Under the pieces are notes generated by a model. That model was not told the DNA's origin. It made no database searches and saw only the letters and a program-made list of their open reading frames with translations. From Streptococcus mitis (lineage in GTDB: Bacteria > Bacillota > Bacilli > Lactobacillales > Streptococcaceae), in contig NZ_WIJK01000018.1 in the NCBI RefSeq assembly GCF_009496285.1, positions 1-44,335 on the forward strand: a stretch of 44,335 nt of DNA, in the 5' to 3' direction. The translations under genes were made by a program, and so were the position numbers. Below are positions 35,832 to 43,935 of the stretch, in pieces. Numbering within the stretch: the stretch's first letter is position 1; every line of letters starts with the position of its first letter.

Positions 35832-38081
35832 TTACAATTTCTCACGCGCAGCTTTGGCAGCTTCTACAAGGCGGATCAAGCTTTCTTTCGTTTCTGGAAT
35901 ACCACGTGTTTTCAAACCACAGTCAGGGTTGATCCAAACTTTCTTGCTTGGTACTTTCGCAAGGATAGCTTCGATTGTGTGGTCGATTTCGCCTTCGTTA
36001 GGCACACGAGGTGAGTGGATATCGTAAACCCCAGGTCCAACTTCTGTTTGGAAGTTTTTCGCTTTGAGTTCGTCCAAGATTTCAAGGTTTGAACGGCTAG
36101 CTTCAAATGAGATAACGTCTGCATCCATGTTGTCGATAGCTGGGATGATATCTGTAAATTCTGAGTAACACATGTGAGTGTGGATTTGTGTGTCTGGTGC
36201 TACTGTTGAGTGTACCAAACGGAAGGCTGGAATAGCCCAGTCAAGGTAGTCTTCGTACCAGTCGCTACGACGGAGTGGCAATTTCTCACGAAGAGCAGCC
36301 TCGTCGATTTGGATGATTTTCACGCCTGCAGCTTCAAGGTCAAGAACTTCATCCTTGATTGCAAGAGCGATTTGAAGAGTAGAATCCTTGATAGAGATGT
36401 CTTCACGTGGGAATGACCAGTTAAGAATTGTAACAGGTCCAGTCAACATACCTTTAACAGGTTTGTCCGTACGGCTTTGTGCGTAGCTAGACCATTTAAC
36501 AGTGATTGGGTTGAGACGAGTTACATCACCCCAGATGATTGGTGGTTTAACCCCACGCATACCGTATGATTGTACCCAACCGTTCTTAGAGAAGAGGTAA
36601 CCTGACAAGTTTTGACCGAAGTACTCAACCATGTCGTTACGCTCGAATTCACCGTGTACAAGCACGTCAAATCCAACTTCTTCTTGCCATTTGATCCATT
36701 CGTCGATGGTTTCAGCAAGGAAGGCATCGTATTCTTCTTGTGACAATTCACCCTTACGGAAGGCCAAACGTTTAGCACGAACTTCCTTAGTTTGAGGGAA
36801 TGAACCGATTGTTGTTGTTGGAAGAGCTGGAAGTTTGAATGCATCTTCTTGGATAGCTTCACGTTCTGCGAAGGCTGGCAAACGAGTGTAGTCTGCATCA
36901 GTCAATCCAGCGATACGCGCACGAAGTTCCGCATTTTCACCAACACGTTCAGTCGCAAAGAGTTCTTTGTTTGCTGCAAGAGCCTCTGCACCTTGACCGT
37001 TGCGGATAGCATCCAAGTCACGGATTTCATCCAGTTTTTCAACTGCAAATGCAAAGTGGTTCAAGATAGCTGGTTCAAATTCTTCATTAGCTGTTGTGAA
37101 TGGTACATGAAGAAGTGAGCATGAGCTTGTCAAAACGATGTTTTCAGCTGGGATTTGCTCAAGAATAGCCAAGCTCTTCTCGTAGTTGTTGCGCCAGATG
37201 TTCTTACCATTGACAATACCTGCATAAAGAGTCTTGTCAGCTGGGAAGCCACCTTTAACGAGTTCAAGAGTTTTCTTACCTTCAACGAAGTCAAGACCAA
37301 TCGCATCTACTGGCAATTTTACAAGGTCAGCGTAAACGTCACGAACGTCACCAAAGTATGTTTGAAGCAAGACTTCAAGACCTTTTTTGTCAGCCAAGAG
37401 TTTGTTGTAGATGTTCAAGAAGAGGGCTTTTTCTTCTTCTGTCAAGTCTTTGACAAGAGCAGCTTCGTCGAGTTGGATACGAGTTGCACCAAGTTCAGCC
37501 AATTTCGCAAAAACATCTTGGTAAGCAGCTACTAAGCTATCTACGAAGTCTTCTGCTTTCACACCTTCTTCAAAGTCTGACAATTGAAGGAAAGTGAATG
37601 GTCCTACAAGGACAGGACGAGTGTTAAGACCAAGTTCTTTAGCTTCTTGGAACTCATCAAAGATCTTGTGACCAGCCAATTTTACTTGAGTGTCTTTTTC
37701 AAATTTAGGAACGATGTAGTGGTAGTTAGTGTTGAACCATTTCTTCATCGGAAGGGCACGAACATCCCCTTTTTCTCCTTGGTAACCACGTCCCAAAGCA
37801 AAGTAACGTTCAAGATCAGACAAGTCCAAGTTTTGAACAGATGCAGGAACTACGTTGAAAAGGAAGGCAGCATCAAGGAAGTTGTCGTAGTGAGAAAAGT
37901 CATTTGATGGGATTTCAGTGATGCCTTTTTCTTTAACGATGTTCCAGTGTTTTGCACGCAATTCTTTCGCAGCAGCCAAGAGTTCTTCTTCTGAGATTTC
38001 TTTTCTAAAGTATTTTTCAGTTGTAAATTTTAATTCGCGGAATTCACCCAAACGAGGGAAACCGATAATTGTAGTTGACAT
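35832..38081 (-). CDS. metE: Cobalamin-independent methionine synthase MetE
   Basis: 749 residues: N-terminal and C-terminal homologous barrels. The C-terminal catalytic barrel carries zinc ligands HTHMCYSEF (His, Cys) and [10 protein letters not shown] (Cys) plus the Glu in between. Transfers a methyl group from methyl-THF-triglutamate to homocysteine. First gene of metE-metF; ribosome site TTGGAGG before ATG 38081 and a perfect MtaR/MET-box about 80 bases upstream. Confidence 0.95.
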   Translation of the reverse strand: MSTTIIGFPRLGEFRELKFTTEKYFRKEISEEELLAAAKELRAKHWNIVKEKGITEIPSNDFSHYDNFLDAAFLFNVVPASVQNLDLSDLERYFALGRGYQGEKGDVRALPMKKWFNTNYHYIVPKFEKDTQVKLAGHKIFDEFQEAKELGLNTRPVLVGPFTFLQLSDFEEGVKAEDFVDSLVAAYQDVFAKLAELGATRIQLDEAALVKDLTEEEKALFLNIYNKLLADKKGLEVLLQTYFGDVRDVYADLVKLPVDAIGLDFVEGKKTLELVKGGFPADKTLYAGIVNGKNIWRNNYEKSLAILEQIPAENIVLTSSCSLLHVPFTTANEEFEPAILNHFAFAVEKLDEIRDLDAIRNGQGAEALAANKELFATERVGENAELRARIAGLTDADYTRLPAFAEREAIQEDAFKLPALPTTTIGSFPQTKEVRAKRLAFRKGELSQEEYDAFLAETIDEWIKWQEEVGFDVLVHGEFERNDMVEYFGQNLSGYLFSKNGWVQSYGMRGVKPPIIWGDVTRLNPITVKWSSYAQSRTDKPVKGMLTGPVTILNWSFPREDISIKDSTLQIALAIKDEVLDLEAAGVKIIQIDEAALREKLPLRRSDWYEDYLDWAIPAFRLVHSTVAPDTQIHTHMCYSEFTDIIPAIDNMDADVISFEASRSNLEILDELKAKNFQTEVGPGVYDIHSPRVPNEGEIDHTIEAILAKVPSKKVWINPDCGLKTRGIPETKESLIRLVEAAKAAREKL

Positions 38082-38161
38082 GTTTTGTCCTCCAAAAATT
38101 GTTGTTGAAACTATCTTAACAGAAAAGAAAGCGTCTGTATAATTGTAAAAAATTAGGCTTT

Positions 38162-38182
38162 GATATAGTTTGAAACTATATC
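38162..38182 (-). promoter_or_regulatory. MET-box (MtaR site) of metE
   Basis: GATATAGTTT-N-AAACTATATC is a perfect 10-bp inverted repeat matching the streptococcal MetR/MtaR consensus TATAGTTT-N-AAACTATA. A half-site TTGAAACTAT occurs at 38104-38113 nearer the start. Regulated by the LysR-type MtaR in response to methionine supply. Confidence 0.8.
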
Positions 38183-38196
38183 ACTTTTTAAAGTAC

Positions 38197-38227
38197 AAAA
38201 AAAGATTTGGAGAAGATTCCCCAAATC
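38197..38227 (-). terminator. Terminator upstream of metE
   Basis: On the minus strand GATTTGG pairs with CCAAATC around a 10-base loop, followed by seven T, isolating metE from the antitoxin-like gene upstream. Confidence 0.7.
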
Positions 38228-38339
38228 CTTGATAGACAATGGTTAATAGATTTTCAAGATAGCCATGTTCATAGTCAAACTTGATTAAACCGAAAGATGA
38301 CTATGGCTTGTTATTAGAAAAGACTATAGGTCAGTTTAA

Positions 38340-38636
38340 TCAACTTTTTTCCTGTTCAAGTGGAACGACTGCTAGTGTCTTTCCTAAACTGGCTAAAACT
38401 TTTAAGACCGTATCCAACTGAGGGCTGGTCTTTCCTGTTTCCATCCTAGCTATGACAGGCTGGCTCACTCCACTAAGTTCTTCTAACTTTTTCTGGCTAA
38501 TTCCTTGCTCATGCCTAGCCTCAATCAACTCACTCATGATAGCCACTCGCATATCACTTTCAAGGATTTCCTCCTTGGTAAATAGTTGAGACCGAACATC
38601 CTTCCAGTTACTCCCAACGGCACTATTCTTCATCAC
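38340..38636 (-). CDS. HigA-like XRE antitoxin, orphan
   Basis: 98 residues. The C-terminal half is an XRE-type helix-turn-helix (SQKKLEELSGVSQPVIARME, then LDTVLKVLASLGKTLAVVPL), the N-terminal stretch contains SNWKDVRSQLFTKEEI typical of HigA antitoxins of the Gp49-like HigB pairs. The start ATG lies inside the last codons of a toxin remnant (38623-38679), and no complete toxin gene is present upstream. It may act as a free regulator or as an anti-toxin addiction remnant. Confidence 0.75.
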   Translation of the reverse strand: MMKNSAVGSNWKDVRSQLFTKEEILESDMRVAIMSELIEARHEQGISQKKLEELSGVSQPVIARMETGKTSPQLDTVLKVLASLGKTLAVVPLEQEKS

Positions 38637-38679
38637 TTATCCCTCTTTCTTTTAAGTCCTTTAGTTCACGCTTGGCTTT
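38623..38679 (-). pseudogene. 3' remnant of a HigB (Gp49-like) toxin gene
   Basis: After an in-frame TAA the frame reads KAKRELKDLKERGISDDEE and stops at TAG, overlapping the antitoxin start. Lys/Arg/Glu-rich KAKREL...ERGISDDEE is the kind of tail found in Gp49-like HigB toxins. Only 18-19 codons remain. Confidence 0.5.
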
Positions 38680-38684
38680 TTAAA

Positions 38685-38713
38685 ATTATAACTCAAAAGT
38701 TATTAAAAGTAAA
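38685..38713 (-). promoter_or_regulatory. Promoter of the orphan antitoxin gene
   Basis: On the minus strand TTTACT, 17-bp spacer, consensus TATAAT; it now sits directly before the toxin remnant, having either been recruited by the deletion or created at the junction. Confidence 0.5.
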
Positions 38714-38726
38714 TCCAAATACTTAC

Positions 38727-38759
38727 AAAAAGAAGACCTTAGAATCATTCTAAAGGTCT
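38727..38759 (-). terminator. Terminator after the Pyr_excise-type gene
   Basis: AGACCTTAGAA and TTCTAAAGGTCT form an 11-bp stem with one bulge and loop TCA, followed on the minus strand by TTCTTTTTG. Confidence 0.65.
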
Positions 38760-38818
38760 CATTTTTATTATTCGAAAAAATTACAAGAAGAGTCTTTAAT
38801 TGAAGATAATCCTTACTA

Positions 38819-39184
38819 TTACTCCAACTCGATCCCCTTCTCTCGGAGATTAGCCAGGCACTCCTCATAGTAGGCAGCGTCATGCTCGCTATAGATAGGA
38901 CTTTTCAGCTTTTCCTCTCCTAAGTCTTCATAGGAAGGGCAGGTCTTGCCACGGTAGTTCTTGTCCAGCCACTCTGGACTGACATTGTAGCCACGGTCAG
39001 CCATCTCCTCCATGATCAAGCGATGATAGGCATAGAGACGATAAGGCGAGTGGGTAAAGACATAGTCAACCGTCGCATGCTTTCTGCCCCAGCCATTGCC
39101 ACGAAGGGCACAGCACTCTCGATGTTGCCCCAAGAGCTGAGGACGGGGCAGTTGTGGGATTAAAGTCTCATGCCAAAGTCTCAT
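38819..39184 (-). CDS. Pyr_excise/TIGR02328-type protein
   Basis: 121 residues beginning MRLWHETLIPQLPRPQLLGQ, with HRECCALRGNGWGRKHATVDYVF, which is the signature of the TIGR02328 / Pyr_excise family related to T4 endonuclease V (pyrimidine-dimer glycosylase). Function in streptococci is not established; a DNA-repair glycosylase/lyase is plausible. It overlaps the end of the DUF1722 gene by about 17 bases, so the pair is one operon. Confidence 0.8.
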   Translation of the reverse strand: MRLWHETLIPQLPRPQLLGQHRECCALRGNGWGRKHATVDYVFTHSPYRLYAYHRLIMEEMADRGYNVSPEWLDKNYRGKTCPSYEDLGEEKLKSPIYSEHDAAYYEECLANLREKGIELE

Positions 39185-39572
39185 GGGAGTCTCCTTTCAA
39201 CAAGGTAGAATGTTGCAGATAAGCATTTGGATAACGTTCAAGCAAATCTCTAGTTTTCGCAATCAAGTCTTCCTTGGAAGCCTGACCAAAGCGATAGCGA
39301 TCTAGCAAGAGCATATAGTCTTTGCGCTCGTCAAGGCTGGCTTGCTTTTTAAAATAGCCCCAAATATGCTGAAAGGCATCGCAAACCTGACCCCTGTGTT
39401 CCGGAATCTGGCAGGCACGGTCAATCATCTCTTGAACCTGACTAAGCTCCACCACTTCTTGCTTGAGATACTGGCGAATGTCCTTGTAAATATTGCTAGA
39501 ATGGCTCAAAACAAGGTATTTATTTTCCGCCCAGAGTTGCTGACAAAGGGCACGTTGGTTGTTATTTTCCAT
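39168..39572 (-). CDS. DUF1722 (YbgA-like) protein
   Basis: 134 residues with the DUF1722 hallmark WAENKYLVLSHSSNIYKDI near the N-terminus and an all-helical body. YbgA-type domains are often fused or adjacent to photorepair and DNA-repair genes; here it precedes the Pyr_excise-type gene, matching that theme. Ribosome site AGGAGAAAT ahead of ATG 39572. Exact activity unknown. Confidence 0.75.
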   Translation of the reverse strand: MENNNQRALCQQLWAENKYLVLSHSSNIYKDIRQYLKQEVVELSQVQEMIDRACQIPEHRGQVCDAFQHIWGYFKKQASLDERKDYMLLLDRYRFGQASKEDLIAKTRDLLERYPNAYLQHSTLLKGDSHETLA

Positions 39573-39652
39573 ATTTCTCCTAACTTTCTACTAGTTCCCA
39601 GGAAATACGGAAACAAAGTTATTTCTATAAAATGAGCGAATTAATTACTCCA

Positions 39653-41254
39653 TCACCCTTTAAAGTTTTTCAAAAACTCTTTGAGTTCTGCATCAGCTTC
39701 TGGTGTGGTTCCGTGGAGTTGACCGAGCATTTCAAGCAGGGAAGCTGTTTGGCTTTCGATAGCTTCATTTGTCTTGTTAATCTTGCTGACGATATCTGTC
39801 AGAGGCTCGACTTCTTCTTCCTCAAAGGTATCCACATAGCGAGGGATATTGAGGTTGTAGTCATTTTCGACGATTTCTTCATAGCTTTCTAGGTGGGCAA
39901 ACTTATCAATCTCCTCACGAGACTTGTAGGCTTCCAGAATCTTCTCGATATGGGCATCCGTCATGATATTCTGGTTTTTCCCTTTATCAAACTCCTTAGA
40001 AGCATCGATAAAGTAGACATCACGGTTGGTACGGTTCTTTTTGAGAATGATAACCGTAGTCGGAATGCTGGTGTTAAAGAAGATATTGGCTGGTAGACCG
40101 ATAACTGTATCAATAGCCCCTTCTTCTAACAAGGCCTTGCGAATGGTTCCTTCCGCATTGCCACGGAAGAGAACACCGTGGGGAAGGACGATAGCCATGA
40201 CCCCATTATCCTGCTTTAGGTGGTAGTATCCATGCAAGAGGAATGCAAAGTCAGCCTTGGACTGAGGCGCAAGTTTCCCAAAAGGAGAGAAACGAGGGTC
40301 ATTCAGGAATCCAGAGCTTGCTGACCACTTAGCAGAGTATGGAGGGTTCATGAGAACACCGTCAAAGTTGGTCGGTTCTTGAGTTGGCCAGTCTTCGTCT
40401 AGTGTATCGGCATTGTGGAGGAATTGATTTTCAACCGGAACACCGTGTAGGATCATGTTCATCCGAGCTAGGTTATAAGTCGAGGTATTGAGCTCCTGAC
40501 CAAAGTAGACAACCGTCTGCGGTTTATGAGAGTACTTCTTGGCATTGAGCAAGAGAGAGCCAGACCCCATAGTCGCATCATAGATGGTAAAGCCTTCCTG
40601 GTCTTCACGACCTAAAAAGGCAATCTGGGTCATGAGCTTGGCAACAGGCTGAGGCGTATAGAACTCACCAGCTTTCTTACCCGAGTCAGTCGCAAACTGA
40701 CCGATCAGATACTCATAGGCATCCCCCAGCATATCGCCAGCATGACCAGCCACATCCAGCACAGCCAACTCTTTCATGACTGCTGCTACTGTTTGGTTTT
40801 GCTTTTGCGGAGTTGCCCCTAGCTTTTTAGAGTAGAGGTCGATATCTTCAAAGAGATTTTCATAGAGGTCGTCACTCTGCTCGATATCACGAAAACCTTG
40901 AGCCAAGTCTTCCAGCTGGAAAGTCCCCTCATTGACACGTGCTACTAGAGCCGTAAAGGTCAAGTCTGGCTTGATGATATAGTTGAGCTCGTCATTCATG
41001 ACAGAGACCAAATCCTCATGGGTATCCGCATCCTCGTAGTAGTTGCGATAGACCTCAAGGGCATCCTCCAGACTATCTGTCCCCTCTTCCATAGTCTCAG
41101 CCACGAAAAAGAGCATCTTGTCTGACAGATACTTATAAAAGACCATGCCCAAAAGATAGGACTTGTAGTCGTTGGCATCCATCTTAGAGCGGAGAACATC
41201 CGCTGAGTTCCACAGGGCTTGGTAAAGCGACTGGGAAGTTTGTGTTGTTTCCAT
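39653..41254 (-). CDS. hsdM: Type I restriction-modification methyltransferase HsdM
   Basis: 533 residues. N-terminal helical HsdM_N domain (ALWNSADVLRSKMDANDYK), SAM-binding motif YDATMGSGSLLLNA, catalytic NPPY at 303-306 (adenine N6 methylation), C-terminal helical tail to GTTPEADAELKEF. Methyltransferase subunit that with HsdS gives host modification and, with HsdR, restriction. It is the last gene of the operon: hsdS lies 1.4 kb upstream with two foreign genes between. No hsdR is inside the window. Confidence 0.95.
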   Translation of the reverse strand: METTQTSQSLYQALWNSADVLRSKMDANDYKSYLLGMVFYKYLSDKMLFFVAETMEEGTDSLEDALEVYRNYYEDADTHEDLVSVMNDELNYIIKPDLTFTALVARVNEGTFQLEDLAQGFRDIEQSDDLYENLFEDIDLYSKKLGATPQKQNQTVAAVMKELAVLDVAGHAGDMLGDAYEYLIGQFATDSGKKAGEFYTPQPVAKLMTQIAFLGREDQEGFTIYDATMGSGSLLLNAKKYSHKPQTVVYFGQELNTSTYNLARMNMILHGVPVENQFLHNADTLDEDWPTQEPTNFDGVLMNPPYSAKWSASSGFLNDPRFSPFGKLAPQSKADFAFLLHGYYHLKQDNGVMAIVLPHGVLFRGNAEGTIRKALLEEGAIDTVIGLPANIFFNTSIPTTVIILKKNRTNRDVYFIDASKEFDKGKNQNIMTDAHIEKILEAYKSREEIDKFAHLESYEEIVENDYNLNIPRYVDTFEEEEVEPLTDIVSKINKTNEAIESQTASLLEMLGQLHGTTPEADAELKEFLKNFKG

Positions 41255-41285
41255 AGTGTTTCTTTCTTTTTAAATTAACCTATTT

Positions 41286-42113
41286 TTAATTAAGTTTTTT
41301 TGCATAATTAGCTTCCATTTTATGATGAGTTATTGGATTTGTATATAACCGTCCAAGTGCTAACTTTAGAAAGCATGTTAATTTTCTATTACTATCAATT
41401 ATAAAATTTTGATTATTATCCAACTCAAACTCTTGACTAGGATACTGACTGTATGTTCTCAACAAAGTACTTTTAATAGCTATATCATCCAAATCTATCT
41501 CATAATCTTTTAAAACTGCCAACATCTTTAAGTTATTAGTCTTAATTTCAAAATCTGAAACAAAATGCACTAGATTAACTTCTTTAAACTCATCAACTTC
41601 TGCCTGACTTGCTATACGATAATAATCATCAATCCCATTAAACAAGCTACGAATCGTTTTAAAACTTTTAAAATACAATTTATCATTTCCATCAAAGTAA
41701 GCATCAATTTCAGATTTTAATTCTATACCATTCTCGATAATTGTTCTTTCTGGTCTTCCAATGTTAGGTATCCATCTTAAAATTGATTTTTCAACCATTC
41801 TCTTTGATTGTGTAATTTTTTGAAAAACTAACCCATCGTTATCAACTTTACGAAAAATTAAGTCAATTTTCGAGAACTCATCTCTATTCACATCATTTAA
41901 GCTTGCAGTATTTAAAAACTTGTCACTATATTCACTGATCATCGTTCTATGATCGGCATCAATTTCAATATAGAACCAATCCCCTTGTTCTAATTTTGTT
42001 TCTGGATCAAACTCTCTGCTATTTTCAGGCCCAATCTCTGGGGCAACTAGTTCAGAAATGTCATCTGAGTTATCCAATTTTCTATATTTTCGATCTACTT
42101 TTACCAATAACAT
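41286..42113 (-). CDS. kwaB: KwaB-like DUF4868 protein (Kiwa anti-phage system)
   Basis: 275 residues, soluble, no membrane helix. Order of features matches DUF4868: N-terminal strand-rich region (LLVKVDRKYRKLDN, WFYIEID), a middle part with LIFRKVDNDGLVFQKITQ and EIDAYFDGNDKLYFKSFKTI followed by a YYRIASQAEVDEF helix, and a C-terminal region with a conserved-looking end, NRKLTCFLKLALGRLYTNPI then MEANYAKKL (DUF4868 proteins end in a comparable LxxDxYxxSxLTxxxYE-type motif). KwaB is the DNA-binding partner in Kiwa. Translation starts one base after the stop of the membrane-protein gene, whose last codons hold the GGAGAAG ribosome site. A+T-rich compared with hsdM. Based on family recognition, unconfirmed by search. 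Confidence 0.7.
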   Translation of the reverse strand: MLLVKVDRKYRKLDNSDDISELVAPEIGPENSREFDPETKLEQGDWFYIEIDADHRTMISEYSDKFLNTASLNDVNRDEFSKIDLIFRKVDNDGLVFQKITQSKRMVEKSILRWIPNIGRPERTIIENGIELKSEIDAYFDGNDKLYFKSFKTIRSLFNGIDDYYRIASQAEVDEFKEVNLVHFVSDFEIKTNNLKMLAVLKDYEIDLDDIAIKSTLLRTYSQYPSQEFELDNNQNFIIDSNRKLTCFLKLALGRLYTNPITHHKMEANYAKKLN

Positions 42114-42114
42114 A

Positions 42115-42645
42115 CTATTTCTTCTCCAAAAAAGTAAAATTATTAATTCTTACTAAATTCTGAATTTTACCAACTTCTTTTACATCATTTTCCTTACTGT
42201 AAATTATATAAGTATTACCAATCTCATCTTGTACCTTATAATACCTATATTTAAATACAAGTAACCAAATAAGATTAAAGTAATATGATTTTTCCATTAA
42301 GACAAACCATATCACAAATATAAAAAACACAATAAATATTTGATAAATAAAACTTAAACTACCTAGACCAAGCATTATGACAAACAAACCTATATACGTT
42401 GGAATAATTTCATGCTCAACTGGTTGAATTGATACGATGTTAGCCGTATCAGATTTTTCTTTTTTTTCAAAATTGTTTAGTGTTACAAATGCAACTACTA
42501 GCATTACTATAATCAAAATAATTATTTTTGTAATACTCGCCAATAAATTTTCAACGTTAGGACAAATATTTATAGTAAAAATAAACAAAATTAAACCAGG
42601 AAAAAAAGAACTGAACGACAAAAATAATCTTTTTAAAAATTTCAT
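42115..42645 (-). CDS. kwaA: KwaA-like four-helix membrane protein (Kiwa system)
   Basis: 176 residues with four predicted membrane helices (about 10-28, 36-56, 79-99, 101-117), then a conserved-looking NLIWLLVFKYRYYKV segment and a small soluble beta-rich C-terminal domain ending FTFLEKK. Helix number, the Asn after the fourth helix, the YKxYKV-like turn and the position directly before a DUF4868 gene match KwaA, the membrane sensor of Kiwa. Ribosome site GAGG before ATG 42645, 10 bases after the hsdS stop. Very A+T-rich. Alternative: an unrelated small membrane protein of the R-M locus. Confidence 0.65.
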   Translation of the reverse strand: MKFLKRLFLSFSSFFPGLILFIFTINICPNVENLLASITKIIILIIVMLVVAFVTLNNFEKKEKSDTANIVSIQPVEHEIIPTYIGLFVIMLGLGSLSFIYQIFIVFFIFVIWFVLMEKSYYFNLIWLLVFKYRYYKVQDEIGNTYIIYSKENDVKEVGKIQNLVRINNFTFLEKK

Positions 42646-42654
42646 TGGGGAACC

Positions 42655-43935
42655 TCAAATAAACATATCTTGCAATAATTTCTTTTTCAAAGTCTCGAGC
42701 TGAGTGATTTTATCTTGATAAGATGTGATAAGCTGTTCAAGGTTAGAGAAATAAGCACCGATGGCTTGTTGTTCTTGAATATTAGAAGGTACTAATACTT
42801 TAATCTTAGAAAACTCTTTCTTTGTAATATGTGGTTGTGCTGAACCAACTTGATTTACTTTCATAAAATCACTAATCAAGTTTCCACGTAAAACAGCTAA
42901 AATATAATCTGGAGATATTTTGTCGCCTAATAAAGGTCTTAAAATCAGCATAGCCGAATTTATCCTAACAGAACTATATCTTTTTTGGATATTTTCATTA
43001 TAATACGCTACATTCCCAAGTGTCCCTCTACTAGTTAGAATAAAATCCCCTAAGATTAATTTACCATTTCTTAATTCTTTATCCTTCTCTTCTGATATAA
43101 ATTTAGTTGTACTAAAATCTAATCCTGACTTTTTTACATTCCCTGTGTCTAAAAACAAGGTATGACCAACACTATAGAAGTCACTTTCTCCCGGATAACT
43201 TTTACCTCTATCTCCATCTATTATTTGGAAAATCTCTGCTATTTTTAAACATTCCCACTCACCTTCAAATCCATCTAAACGAATCTCAGGAACGGTCTGT
43301 CCAGCTTTGGGAAACATCTTGGAAAGCATGGTCGTCTTAAGAGATTGGTAGTTGGCAAGATTATCCTTGTAGCTAGCTAGAAGCTCGTCAAGGGTGCGGA
43401 AGAGGGAGCCGATGGCGGATTGTTCAGCGAGTGAGGGCAGTGAAATAACAAATTTACCAATTTCTGTTTCCGTCAATGTTGGAACAGCTCCCCCAATTTT
43501 AGCTTGAAATATTTGTTTTTGTATACTATCTGTAAGTAAATAAACAGCTAAATAATCAGAATCGACATGAATCGTTTTTATTACTATTAATTGAGGATTT
43601 ATGGTGGCAGGTTCAGTAAGTTCTCTTACTAGTGATGACTTTCCTAGAGTAGAACCTGTCTTTACAAACAATATGTTATTTTTTTTTACCATTATTTCAG
43701 GAGATTCTTCATATTTAGCTTGCGAAATATAGGTATCATTTTTTCCATTCACAATCTTATTGTTCAAAATATTAGTTGGACTATATGCCAGAACACCATT
43801 ACTACGTTCAACAATATCTTGTTTTGTATATCCCCTAAAACCAATTCTACCATCCAATTTTACCAATTGTTTTAATAACTTTCTGCGTACTTCTTCTGAG
43901 TATCCTTTAAATCTAATTTTACTAATCTTACTCAT
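42655..43935 (-). CDS. hsdS: Type I R-M specificity subunit HsdS
   Basis: 426 residues from ATG 43935 (MSKISKIRFKGYSEEV), GGAG six bases before; the longer frame to a TTG at 43947 overlaps that ribosome site. Two target-recognition domains, each followed by a conserved helix: AEQSAIGSLFRTLDELLASY in the centre and QEQQAIGAYFSNLEQLITSY at the end, the usual half-S repeats that space the two DNA half-sites. No internal stop or truncated half. The boundary between relic and new sequence within TRDs cannot be told here. Separated from hsdM by the kwaA/kwaB-like genes. Confidence 0.93.
   Translation of the reverse strand: MSKISKIRFKGYSEEVRRKLLKQLVKLDGRIGFRGYTKQDIVERSNGVLAYSPTNILNNKIVNGKNDTYISQAKYEESPEIMVKKNNILFVKTGSTLGKSSLVRELTEPATINPQLIVIKTIHVDSDYLAVYLLTDSIQKQIFQAKIGGAVPTLTETEIGKFVISLPSLAEQSAIGSLFRTLDELLASYKDNLANYQSLKTTMLSKMFPKAGQTVPEIRLDGFEGEWECLKIAEIFQIIDGDRGKSYPGESDFYSVGHTLFLDTGNVKKSGLDFSTTKFISEEKDKELRNGKLILGDFILTSRGTLGNVAYYNENIQKRYSSVRINSAMLILRPLLGDKISPDYILAVLRGNLISDFMKVNQVGSAQPHITKKEFSKIKVLVPSNIQEQQAIGAYFSNLEQLITSYQDKITQLETLKKKLLQDMFI

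Noticed and set aside
38257..38312. Inverted pair CATAGTCA/TGACTATG with outer AGCCAT/ATGGCT
   Set aside because: Spacer is long and no T run follows; might be the end of a small repeat, but nothing supports a class.
42655..43935. Phase-variable inverting hsdS locus
   Set aside because: No second or silent hsdS, no inverted TRD repeats and no recombinase gene are inside this window.
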